From Brachymonas sp049977365 (GTDB taxonomy: Bacteria; Pseudomonadota; Gammaproteobacteria; Burkholderiales; Burkholderiaceae_C), in contig NZ_JBNGEN010000015.1 in NCBI RefSeq assembly GCF_049977365.1, positions 1 to 15,874 on the forward strand: 15,874 nucleotides of DNA, given 5' to 3'. Every line of letters begins with the position of its first letter. The stretch's first letter is position 1. This document shows, piece by piece, positions 1-9,529 of this stretch. The notes beneath the pieces were generated by a model. That model did no database searches. It was not told the origin of the DNA and saw nothing but the letters and a program-made list of their open reading frames with translations. The position numbers were made by a program, and so were the translations under genes.

Positions 1-567
1 AGTGTCACCTCCACCAGCACCGACGCCATCAACGGCAGCCAGCTCTACGCCACCAACCAGGCGGTGACCCAGCTGCAGAACGGCGGGGCCGGTCCGGTGC
101 AGTACGCCAATTCGGGGTCCACCACCTCGAACGGCGGCACGCCCACCAACACCCTCACGCTGGTGGGTGCGGACAGCTCTTCGCCCGTCACGCTGACCAA
201 TGTGGCGCCGGGTGAGGTCTCCTCCACCAGCACGCAGGCAGTCAATGGCGCACAGCTCTACCAGACCAACCAGGCCGTGAACACCCTTGGTAACCAGGTG
301 AGCGCTCTGGGCAACCAGATCGGCAACGTGGATCGCAATGCCAGCGCCGGCACAGCCAGCGCCATGGCCTCTGCCGGTCTGCCGCAGGCCTATCTGCCGG
401 GCAAGAGCATGGCAGCAGTGGCAGGTGCCACCTACCGCGGCCAGTCGGCCATGGCGGTCGGTGTGTCCACCATCACCGACAACGGCAAGTGGGTGTTCAA
501 GGGCAGCCTCAACAGCAACACCCGCGGCTACGTCGGTGCCACCATCGGTGCCGGCTTCCAGTGGTAA
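1..567 (+). CDS. Trimeric autotransporter adhesin (YadA family), C-terminal part
   Basis: The reading frame is open from base 1, so the gene starts outside the window; the last 188 residues are visible. Two stalk/neck units of the STST-(D/Q)A(I/V)NG(S/A)QLY type are followed by a coiled-coil-like stretch (NTLGNQVSALGNQIGNVDRN) and a final ~75 residues matching the YadA membrane anchor: the YLPGKS motif, alternating beta-strand sequence and a C-terminal aromatic residue (FQW). In this family three chains together form one 12-strand outer-membrane barrel and display a fibrous adhesin (type Vc secretion). The BamE/OmpA lipoprotein gene follows 53 nt downstream on the same strand, suggesting one transcript. 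Head domain and total length cannot be known from here. The family call is secure; the ligand is unknown. Confidence 0.95.
   Translation, partial: SVTSTSTDAINGSQLYATNQAVTQLQNGGAGPVQYANSGSTTSNGGTPTNTLTLVGADSSSPVTLTNVAPGEVSSTSTQAVNGAQLYQTNQAVNTLGNQVSALGNQIGNVDRNASAGTASAMASAGLPQAYLPGKSMAAVAGATYRGQSAMAVGVSTITDNGKWVFKGSLNSNTRGYVGATIGAGFQW
4..279 (+). repeat. Two imperfect copies of the adhesin neck/stalk repeat
   Basis: Bases 4-66 and 217-279 encode related segments (V-x-S-T-S-T-x-A-(I/V)-N-G-x-Q-L-Y-x-T-N-Q-A-V) offset by exactly 213 nt, or 71 codons. Most differences are silent or conservative, as expected for internal duplication of a YadA-type stalk module. More copies probably lie upstream of the window. 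Confidence 0.75.
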
Positions 568-620
568 GGACCAGCGCCATGACACAGGCATCGCATCATC
601 AGAAAGGGAACGGCTTCATC

Positions 621-1427
621 ATGAAAAAATCGATTGCACTCATGGCCCTGGCCTGCGCAGGCGCGGCCTCGATGCTCGCAGGCTGCACCTATGCGGTCAG
701 CCACGGCATCACCGACCAGGGTACGGCCAGGGAAGTGGTCTTCCCCAAGGCCGAGGACACCAGTGGTGTGCCTGAAGGGGTCTTCCCGAACGTCGAGAAT
801 CTGCGCAAGATCGGCAAGGGCGTGACCAAGGACGACCTCTACCATCTGGTGGGACGTCCGCACTTCAGCGAAACCCATGGCGCCCGGGAATGGGACTATC
901 TCTTCAAGTTCCGGGATGTGCCGGACGGGCCGGTCACGGTCTGCCAGTACAAGGTCATCTTCGACAAGGACATGAAGGGCCAGTCCTTCTACTGGATGCC
1001 CGAGGGCTGTGCGGCACGGGTGAATGGCGCTGTACCTGCACCTCGCGCCGAGGTGGTGCATCTGCAGGCGGATGCGCTGTTTCCGCTGGGCAAGGGGGGC
1101 GCAGCCGACCTGAATGCCAAGGGACGCACGGAGCTCGATGCCCTGGCCGCCGATGTGGTGGCCCATCGCCCGCAGGCGCATGTGACGGTGACCGGACATA
1201 CCGATCGTCTGGGGCAGGCGGCCGCCAACCAGCGGCTGTCCCTGCAGCGGGCCGAGACGGTGCGACAGCATCTGATCGCCAAGGGGGTGCCTGCCGACCA
1301 TATCGTGGCCGAAGGCAAGGGCTCCAGCCAGCCTGTTTCCCACTGCGGCCGCAGCCTCAAGGGGGCGGCGCTGGTATCCTGTCTGGCACCGGATCGTCGC
1401 GTGGATGTGACCATCACGCAACCCTGA
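621..1427 (+). CDS. Outer-membrane lipoprotein with BamE/SmpA-like and OmpA domains
   Basis: 268 residues from the ATG at 621, chosen because a lipoprotein signal (MKKS, hydrophobic run, lipobox LAGC, acylated Cys22) begins there and a purine-rich AAAGGGAA lies about 10 nt upstream; a longer open frame upstream lacks these. Thr at +2 (no Asp) fits outer-membrane sorting. Residues ~55-130 resemble the BamE/SmpA/OmlA fold (IGKGVTKDDLYHLVGRP, REWDYLF, a late Cys). Residues ~146-266 are an OmpA C-terminal domain with GHTD (Asp195) and LSLQRAETV (Arg210), the usual diaminopimelate-binding pair, plus CLAPDRRVDV near the end. Expected role: an envelope lipoprotein bound to peptidoglycan. Its position directly behind the adhesin gene suggests, as inference, a role in adhesin assembly or anchoring. 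It is not the housekeeping BamE, which is a short single-domain protein. Confidence 0.9.
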   Translation: MKKSIALMALACAGAASMLAGCTYAVSHGITDQGTAREVVFPKAEDTSGVPEGVFPNVENLRKIGKGVTKDDLYHLVGRPHFSETHGAREWDYLFKFRDVPDGPVTVCQYKVIFDKDMKGQSFYWMPEGCAARVNGAVPAPRAEVVHLQADALFPLGKGGAADLNAKGRTELDALAADVVAHRPQAHVTVTGHTDRLGQAAANQRLSLQRAETVRQHLIAKGVPADHIVAEGKGSSQPVSHCGRSLKGAALVSCLAPDRRVDVTITQP

Positions 1428-1493
1428 TGCCGGCGCTGCCCGCAGGGCCTGTCTGACAAGGCAGGCCGGGCGGGATGTCGCCAGCCCCGTACC

Positions 1494-1536
1494 GCGCGCC
1501 CGCGCAGACCCTGGAGTCTGCCGGGCGCGCTGCTTT
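1494..1536 (+). terminator. Intrinsic terminator after the adhesin-lipoprotein pair
   Basis: A long GC-rich hairpin with arms GCGCGCCCG-CGCAGAC (1494 on) and GTCTGC-CGGGCGCGC (to 1530), paired apart from one bulged base, and a short loop, is followed by TGCTTTT. It lies 66 nt after the lipoprotein stop. Read on the minus strand there is no T-run after the hairpin, so it should mainly stop plus-strand transcription. Confidence 0.8.
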
Positions 1537-1577
1537 TGACGCCTCCTCTTTCCCGGTGTGCAGAGAGGGCGATGAGC

Positions 1578-2525
1578 TCAGGAGGACAAGGGCTCGGGCC
1601 GGATGCGCATGGCCAGCGTGACGCCTGCGATCAGGCAGGCGATGCCGGTCAGGGTGGGAAGGGCGGGCCATTCCTGGCGCAGCACGAAGGCATAGGCCAG
1701 GGCCGAGAGGGTCTCGAAGACGATCATCGGGCCCAGCAGGGTGGTGGGGAGCCGCTGGCTGGCGGCATTCCACAGCAGGGTGCCGAGCCATGAACACAGC
1801 AGCCCGATGGTGAGCATCAGGCCGGCAAAGACCAGCGGGCGCGGCCCCAGGGGCAGGGCAAAGCCAGGCTGGGCCACGGCCAGAACCGCGCTGACGCTTC
1901 CGTAGGCCAGGCAGGCAAGCGGCAGGGTGACCAAGCCCTGCGCGGTGGCCCAGGTGGTGGGGCTCTGGTCGGGGTGGGCCCGCATCCAGCGGGCGTTGCG
2001 CAGGGGATACCAGGTCCAGCATCCGAGGGCCAGCACGGCCAGGGCCAGGCCGCTGGCGTAGCGCCAGCCCCAGGCCGGGGCGTGGCCGCCGCGCAGCTCG
2101 GTCAGGTTGACGAGCAGCAGCCCGGACAGGATCAGCAGCAGCGGCAGCGCCAGGCGCTTCCAGGGGAGGTGGCCTTCCTGCTGGCCGTAGAGCCAGTTGG
2201 CGCTCAGGCTCATCACCACCGGCAGCGTGCCGATGATCATGGTGGACACGGGGGCGCCGGTGCGCTGGATGGCGCTGGCAAGGCAGAAGTAGTAGAGCAG
2301 GTTGCCCACCAGGGTGAGGCGGGTGGCCTCGATCCAGTCGGAGGCGTGCAGGCCGCGCAGGCGGGCCCGGTCATGCCAGGCGAGCGGCAGCGCGACCAGA
2401 CCGAAGGCCACGTAGCGCCCGGCCGATTGCAGGGCGGCCGGGTAGTCGGGCACGATCAGGGGACCGACGAAGACCAGTCCCCAGAGCAGCCCCGCGCCCA
2501 GGGCGTAGAGAATGCCGATGCCCAT
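1578..2525 (-). CDS. EamA/DMT-family inner-membrane transporter
   Basis: 315 residues with about ten hydrophobic segments and two related halves, the layout of the drug/metabolite transporter superfamily. The N-terminal segment MGIGILYALGAGLLWG is typical of EamA proteins, and so are a helix-4-type segment with APVSTMIIGTLPVVM and a final helix (GIACLIAGVTLAM) before a short polar tail. Members export amino acids, nucleosides or other small metabolites; the substrate cannot be read from sequence. The start at 2525 was chosen because the first helix begins there, but the upstream Shine-Dalgarno is weak. It lies 124 nt downstream of topB on the same strand and may be cotranscribed, although that gap could hold its own promoter. 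Confidence 0.88.
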   Translation of the reverse strand: MGIGILYALGAGLLWGLVFVGPLIVPDYPAALQSAGRYVAFGLVALPLAWHDRARLRGLHASDWIEATRLTLVGNLLYYFCLASAIQRTGAPVSTMIIGTLPVVMSLSANWLYGQQEGHLPWKRLALPLLLILSGLLLVNLTELRGGHAPAWGWRYASGLALAVLALGCWTWYPLRNARWMRAHPDQSPTTWATAQGLVTLPLACLAYGSVSAVLAVAQPGFALPLGPRPLVFAGLMLTIGLLCSWLGTLLWNAASQRLPTTLLGPMIVFETLSALAYAFVLRQEWPALPTLTGIACLIAGVTLAMRIRPEPLSS

Positions 2526-2649
2526 GCTGGAGTGCGTGTGCGCTCGTGCAGTCAGCCGCCCACCGGCAGGGAGAGCCGGGGCGCGGCGCAGCCGCAGAGA
2601 CAGGAGCGGCTGCCAGAGCGCCGCACCGGGGCGCTTTGCACGGTGGGCA

Positions 2650-5640
<2,991 letters not shown>

Positions 5641-5864
5641 GGCAGTGTGTGTCGGGATGGAGGGGTGTTCCGGAGGGGCGCGGCGCAGGGCGGCCTTCTC
5701 CTACAATGGCCGCAGACCGTGTCGCGCGGGCCGCAGCGCATGCAGGAGGCATGGGCCGGCCGTTCGGCCGCATTATTCCCTTTTTCTAAATTAGCACAGA
5801 GTCGCGGTCGAAATAATTCACGCCGCCGCACAGGCTCTGTGTGCAATCTCCGTCATTGTCCGCC
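5641..5864. promoter_or_regulatory. Divergent promoter region between topB and birA
   Basis: This 224-bp gap separates two divergent genes. Bases 5771-5821 are strikingly A/T-rich for this genome (ATTATTCCCTTTTTCTAAATTAG ... AAATAATTC), as expected for promoter DNA. An AATAAT at 5812-5817 could be a plus-strand -10 for birA, and ATTATT near 5772 reads AATAAT on the minus strand for topB. A CTACAAT at 5701-5707 is a further plus-strand -10 candidate. No convincing -35 box was found for any of them, so exact start sites are unresolved. Confidence 0.45.
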
Positions 5865-6719
5865 ATGTCCTCGCTGTCCCTGCAGTGGCCGTCCGAGACG
5901 CTCTGGAGCCAGATCGAGCCCCTGTGGCCCGGCTTCAGCGTCGAGGTGCAGCCCGAACTCACCTCTACCAACACCGTCCTCATGGAACGCGCCCGCGATG
6001 GACACCTGCAGCCCACGCTGCTCGTGGCCGAGCGGCAGACTGCGGGCCGTGGGCGTCTGGGCCGGCACTGGGCCCCCTCGCCCCCCGGGCAGGCACTCAC
6101 CTTCTCCATGGGGGTGCCGCTCGGGAGCGGGGATCTCTCCGGGCTGTCGCTCATGGTGGGCTGCAGCGTTGCAGCAAGTCTCGATCCGCAGCATCGGCAG
6201 GAGCTGCGCATCAAGTGGCCCAACGACCTCTGGTACCACCAGCGCAAGCTGGTGGGCATTCTGGTGGAGGTCTGCCTCGTGGGGCAGGAGCGCTATGTGG
6301 TGGTGGGCGTGGGCATCAACATCGCGGCCGTGGGGGCTTTGCCGCCGCCCGAGCCGGGCCGTCCCGCGCCCCAGCCTCCGGCCTGCGTGCAGGAGTGGGA
6401 GCCCGATGCCACGGCGCCCGGCATTCTGGCGCGTGTGGCGCCGGCCCTGGCGCAGGCCCTGGCACAGTTCGCCCGTGCGGGATTTGCCCCGTGGCAGGCC
6501 CGGTTTGCGGCACGCGATGCCCTGGCAGGGCAGGCCGTGTGGCTCTCCGACGGCAGTGTGGGCACGGCCTGCGGCGTGAGCGAGCGCGGCGGACTGCGGG
6601 TGCGCATCGAGCAGCCCGGGGTGGCGCCGGCCGTGCGGGAAGTGCTCAGCGACGAGATCAGCGTGCGGCCCCTGCCGCCGTCCGGCGGGCGCATTCTGAG
6701 CACGGATGCATCCGCATGA
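5865..6719 (+). CDS. birA: Biotin--[acetyl-CoA-carboxylase] ligase, lacking the DNA-binding domain
   Basis: 284 residues from the ATG at 5865; a GTG at 5841 would add only eight residues. The enzyme activates biotin with ATP and attaches it to the biotin carboxyl carrier protein. Visible motifs: STN near 34-36, TAGRGRLGR (59-67, the biotinyl-adenylate loop), KWPNDLW (117-123), KLVGILVE (128-135, with the lysine that matches the catalytic lysine of E. coli BirA) and GVGINI (148-153). The C-terminal ~60 residues fit the small SH3-like domain (GQAVWLSDGSVGTACGV). There is no N-terminal winged-helix, so it should not act as the biotin repressor, unlike E. coli BirA. The loop after GINI contains a Pro-rich insertion (LPPPEPGRPAPQPPA). 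Confidence 0.95.
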   Translation: MSSLSLQWPSETLWSQIEPLWPGFSVEVQPELTSTNTVLMERARDGHLQPTLLVAERQTAGRGRLGRHWAPSPPGQALTFSMGVPLGSGDLSGLSLMVGCSVAASLDPQHRQELRIKWPNDLWYHQRKLVGILVEVCLVGQERYVVVGVGINIAAVGALPPPEPGRPAPQPPACVQEWEPDATAPGILARVAPALAQALAQFARAGFAPWQARFAARDALAGQAVWLSDGSVGTACGVSERGGLRVRIEQPGVAPAVREVLSDEISVRPLPPSGGRILSTDASA

Positions 6720-6748
6720 GTCCGTTCCCTGCCTGTGCGGCAAGGGGC

Positions 6749-6780
6749 GCGTAGGGCACAATGCCCACTGAAAGGAAGGT
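6749..6780 (+). promoter_or_regulatory. Possible -10 element and ribosome binding site for the 6789 gene
   Basis: The short gap after birA contains GGCACAATGCCC (CACAAT as a -10-like hexamer at about 6757-6762), then AAAGGAAGG about 10 nt before the ATG at 6789. The AAGGAAGG run decides the start codon. The -10 assignment is tentative because no -35 box is evident. Confidence 0.35.
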
Positions 6781-6788
6781 GTTTGCCC

Positions 6789-7262
6789 ATGTTGCGCTGG
6801 CTGTTTGCCCTGGTTCTGCTGCTCAATGTTGCCTGGTATGCGTGGGCACATGCCTGGCTGGCGCCCGTGGGGCTTGCGCCGGTGCCGCCCGGCGAACCCG
6901 AGCGGCTGCAGCAGCAGGTGCGGCCCGAGCGCATGCGCATTCTCAAGGACACGCCGGCCAATGTGCCGCATCCGGTGCCGAGTGTGCCGGCTGCCCCTGC
7001 ACCGGCCGCCGCTCCCGAACCCAGGGCCGAAGCGCCCGCGCAGGACGCCGCGCCGGTGGCGGCACCCGTGTCCGCTGCGGCGCGAGTGCCCGTGGTGCAC
7101 CGGCGGCTGGCGGCTCCGGTGGGGATGCGTCCGGCCTCGGCGGCATCGGGCGCAGTGGTGCGCCGCCGTCGGCCCCGCGTGCGGCCCCATGCCTCTGCGG
7201 CGGTGCCCCGGCCCGCCCGGCCCGCAAGGCCGGCTCCCGCACCGGCTGCCGCTCAGCCCTGA
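6789..7262 (+). CDS. Small membrane-anchored Pro/Ala/Arg-rich protein of unknown function
   Basis: 157 residues from the ATG at 6789, preceded by AAGGAAGG; an upstream in-frame start at 6735 lacks such a site. Residues ~5-22 are one hydrophobic helix (LFALVLLLNVAWYAWAHA), giving an N-in inner-membrane anchor. GEPERLQQQVRPERMRIL (~35-52) resembles, from memory, the juxtamembrane part of SPOR-domain proteins found near birA in Burkholderia. From residue ~58 on it is low-complexity Pro/Ala with clustered arginines (VRRRRPRVRP) and no recognisable folded domain; a SPOR domain is absent. It could be a truncated or degenerate member of that family. I do not recognise a function. Confidence 0.65.
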   Translation: MLRWLFALVLLLNVAWYAWAHAWLAPVGLAPVPPGEPERLQQQVRPERMRILKDTPANVPHPVPSVPAAPAPAAAPEPRAEAPAQDAAPVAAPVSAAARVPVVHRRLAAPVGMRPASAASGAVVRRRRPRVRPHASAAVPRPARPARPAPAPAAAQP

Positions 7263-7353
7263 GCACCCATACCCCCGGGCCGGTATCGGGTCGTGCATGC
7301 GCGCGCGGCCCGGTGCAGGATGTCCGGATGGTTGAATGGAGGAGATGGATTCC

Positions 7354-8589
7354 ATGATGACGACTTTTCAGCCACAGCCTCTGACCGTGCATGCCATGGA
7401 CTGGCAGCCCGCCCTGGCGGAACTGGCCGCTGGTGCGGTGTCCGCTGCAGGCGCGGCCGATGCGGCAATCGAGGCATGGGCAGAGCGCTGCCGTGCCGAT
7501 CTGGAGGCGGCCCTGCCCGGGCAGCAGCATCTGGTGCTGGCCCATCCCGGAGCCGTGCGGGAGGCAGCGCGCGTGTACCTGAGCAGTCCGCAGGCGCAGG
7601 GCTGGCTGCATTCCCCGCTCGCAGGCGGGCCCGGCGCGCCGCACTGGAGCGCCCGTGCCGCGGATGCCCTGTACATGGCGGCGCTGCAGGCGCAGGAGCA
7701 CGGCTTCTGTGCAGCCGACTGCGGCGTGCTGGGCATGATGGGGGCACTGGCCAGCATCGAGGCCCTGGATCAGGCGCTGCCGCTGGCCTTCACGGGGGCA
7801 CGGCGGCATTTTCCGCTGCTCGGGGCGGCCCGGGCGCAGGCGTTCCAGGCGCTCCCGCGCAGCGTCCATGCGGCAGGCCATCCGCACGGGCTGTATGCCG
7901 TCATGGGCGATGCCGACTGGGTGCTGCGCGCGCTCGATCTGGGCGTGCGGGTGGTGCAGCTGCGCGTCAAGCACCCGGAGGCCGGCCAGCTCGATGCCGA
8001 CGTGGCGCGCTGCGCCGAGGCGGCCGCGCGGCATGGAGCGCTGCTCTACATCAACGACCACTGGCAGGCGGCCCTGCGCCATGTGCTCTACCGCAACGGC
8101 CACGGCATTCATGGGGTGCATCTGGGGCAGGAGGATCTGCAGACCCTCTCCGATGCCGATCTCGACCGCATCCAGCTCGCCGGCCTGCGGCTGGGGGTGA
8201 GCACGCACAGCCTCTGGGAGCTGGCCCGCGCCCTGCGCGTCCGGCCCAGCTACGTGGCCTGTGGGCCGGTGCACGCCACCACCACCAAGGACATGCCCTG
8301 GGTGCCGCTGGGCGATGCGAACGTGGCCTGGTGGGCGCACCTTGTGCATGACGAGGCGGGGGCCGATCACCCCGCACTGCCGCTGGTGGCCATCGGGGGC
8401 ATGACGCCGCAGCGGGCCCGCGCGGCTGCTGCCGCCGGAGCCGATCTGGTGGCGGTGGTGAGCGCCCTGACCACGGCAGCCGACTCCGCACAGGCCGTGG
8501 CGGCCCTGCGCGAGGCCATCGCCCAGGGGCAGGCCGTGCGCACCGAGACGCCGGCACCGGCCTGGCCGCTGCCCACGCTGGTGCGCTGA
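7354..8589 (+). CDS. thiE: Thiamine-phosphate synthase with long N-terminal extension
   Basis: 411 residues. The ATG at 7354 is preferred because GGAGGAG (7338-7344) ends nine bases upstream; ATGs at 7336 and 7345 overlap or abut this site. The enzyme joins HMP-pyrophosphate and thiazole phosphate to form thiamine phosphate. Residues ~179-385 are the TIM-barrel ThiE domain: VQLRVKH (201-207), YINDHW (near 232-237), GVHLGQED (254-261), GVSTHS (281-286), GPVHATTTK (304-312) and AIGGM (346-350). The first ~175 residues are not part of ThiE. They look alpha-helical and Ala-rich with a distant resemblance to the tail of HMP-P kinases; a similar extension occurs, from memory, in Burkholderia ThiE. 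No other thi gene and no TPP riboswitch (THI box) is visible nearby. Confidence 0.92.
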   Translation: MMTTFQPQPLTVHAMDWQPALAELAAGAVSAAGAADAAIEAWAERCRADLEAALPGQQHLVLAHPGAVREAARVYLSSPQAQGWLHSPLAGGPGAPHWSARAADALYMAALQAQEHGFCAADCGVLGMMGALASIEALDQALPLAFTGARRHFPLLGAARAQAFQALPRSVHAAGHPHGLYAVMGDADWVLRALDLGVRVVQLRVKHPEAGQLDADVARCAEAAARHGALLYINDHWQAALRHVLYRNGHGIHGVHLGQEDLQTLSDADLDRIQLAGLRLGVSTHSLWELARALRVRPSYVACGPVHATTTKDMPWVPLGDANVAWWAHLVHDEAGADHPALPLVAIGGMTPQRARAAAAAGADLVAVVSALTTAADSAQAVAALREAIAQGQAVRTETPAPAWPLPTLVR

Positions 8590-8611
8590 ACGATCGCGCC
8601 CCACGCCCCGT

Positions 8612-8636
8612 CTGATGCAGGCCATGTGCGCATCAG
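8612..8636. other. Hairpin downstream of thiE
   Basis: Perfect 7-bp arms CTGATGC (8612-8618) and GCATCAG (8630-8636) with an 11-nt loop, 22 nt after the thiE stop. It has no T-run on either strand, so it is at best a Rho-independent-like pause or an mRNA 3' end stabiliser between the convergent thiE and lipoprotein genes. Confidence 0.3.
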
Positions 8637-8686
8637 GGGGGTGTGCCTCCGGGCCTGTTTCTTGGCCCTGCTTCAGCCCTCCCTGC

Positions 8687-8712
8687 AGCACTGTGCGTGC
8701 AGCCGCAGTGCT
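8687..8712 (-). terminator. Hairpin at the stop of the NlpE-like lipoprotein gene
   Basis: Arms AGCACTG (8687-8693) and CAGTGCT (8706-8712) pair perfectly around a 12-nt loop. On the minus strand the stem begins at the last base of the TGA stop. It is well placed for transcript termination or 3' protection, but no T-run follows, so an intrinsic terminator is doubtful. Confidence 0.3.
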
Positions 8713-9185
8713 CAGTCCCGCGTGTACACGAGGGGGTGGCTGGCGGCTTCTTCGGGGCTCATGCTCTCGGTGCCGATGCGTTCCAGCGTGTTGCGGCCCA
8801 CGCGCAGGCGGGCGCTTTCGTCCTTGGAGGCCAGAATGATCACCGTGCGCGAGGCGTCCCAGCGGAAGCGCGCCGAACTGGTGAAGGTGTAGGGCCTGCC
8901 GCGCCGGAGCATGGTGGTGGTCAGGCTGTAGGTCATGTTGGGCCGCAGGGTGAGCGCCAGCTCCATGCCCCTGCAGGAGCCGGGGGCGGCGTGCGGGCAC
9001 ACGGGGTCATGGGCGCGATAGCGCCCGACCCAGGCCGGCAGGTCGCTGCCGGGTGTCGTCCGCACGGGCGGGGCACGGCGGACATGGGTGTCGGGAGTGG
9101 GAGCGGGGGTGCCACAGGCGGCCAGGAGCAGGCTCGACAGGGCGGCAGCCCACCAGCCGCGAAAACGGGTGATTCGGGACAGCAT
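8712..9185 (-). CDS. Lipoprotein with NlpE-like domain
   Basis: 157 residues. The N-terminus is a lipoprotein signal: basic MLSRITRFR, a hydrophobic run and lipobox LLAAC with acylated Cys24, followed by Gly. After a Pro/Thr-rich spacer, residues ~50-137 follow the pattern of the NlpE N-terminal barrel: WVGRYRAHDPVC, then C-R-G-M-E-L-A-L-T-L, an N-x-T-Y-S-L-T-T strand, F-R-W-D, and a final RVGRNTLERI strand. In E. coli, NlpE senses lipoprotein-sorting and surface stress for Cpx and carries a CxxC pair; here the cysteines (Cys63, Cys71) are eight residues apart. Assignment is by pattern only, with moderate certainty; it could be another small barrel lipoprotein. It is convergent with thiE and divergent from the nucleosidase gene. 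Confidence 0.72.
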   Translation of the reverse strand: MLSRITRFRGWWAAALSSLLLAACGTPAPTPDTHVRRAPPVRTTPGSDLPAWVGRYRAHDPVCPHAAPGSCRGMELALTLRPNMTYSLTTTMLRRGRPYTFTSSARFRWDASRTVIILASKDESARLRVGRNTLERIGTESMSPEEAASHPLVYTRD

Positions 9186-9529
9186 GATCGGTCAGCAGGA
9201 AACAGGCCCGCGCGGCCGGCACACACACCGGCCCCGGAACGGGCCACACAGCATGAAAATGGATGGAGGGGTGGCTGCCGGCACCATCGGCACGGGCATG
9301 CATCGGGGGCACCGGCTCCATGGGCGATTACACCATGCAGGCGCCGCGACCTCCGGCCCTGTTGCGACTCGCAACATATTGCGGCAGGGCACAATGGCAG
9401 GCTGCGGCGCCGAAGCGGTGCCGCGAGGTTCCCTGTCCATGGCCCTCTCGCGCCATGGCCATCTCCATGGCCTTTGCCGTTTCCATTTCCGTATGGCTGC
9501 CTTCCCTGCTGCCGGAGCACTGTCTGTCC
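9186..9529. promoter_or_regulatory. Divergent regulatory region (lipoprotein / nucleosidase)
   Basis: This 344-bp gap holds no supported gene. It contains a 17-bp palindrome (9360-9376), an A/T-rich patch just after it (CATATTG), a -10-like CACAAT at 9390-9395, and three CCATGGCC octamers at 9437, 9453 and 9465. ATG-initiated open frames across it lack ribosome binding sites and recognisable sequence. Confidence 0.5.
9360..9376. promoter_or_regulatory. 17-bp palindrome, candidate operator
   Basis: TGTTGCGA-C-TCGCAACA is a perfect inverted repeat with 8-bp arms around one central base. It lies about 14 bp upstream of the -10-like CACAAT (9390-9395) and 154 bp upstream of the nucleosidase start, where a dimeric regulator could bind over the -35 region. 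The regulator is unknown. As RNA the arms would leave almost no loop, so a DNA-binding site is the better reading. Confidence 0.5.

Noticed and set aside
5754..5785. Hairpin plus T-run upstream of birA as a terminator or attenuator
   Set aside because: The stem is short and the T-run begins about ten bases after it; no plus-strand gene ends there.
5744..5789. Short leader peptide MGRPFGRIIPFF before birA
   Set aside because: AGGAGG is only one base from the ATG, too close for initiation, and there is no regulatory logic such as repeated control codons.
7275..7313. CCGGGCCG/CGGCCCGG inverted repeat between the 157-residue gene and thiE as a terminator
   Set aside because: The loop is 23 nt and no T-run follows; in DNA this GC-rich such repeats arise easily.
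7263..7353. TPP riboswitch in front of thiE
   Set aside because: The gap is only 91 bp and lacks the conserved CTGAGA and related THI-box segments.
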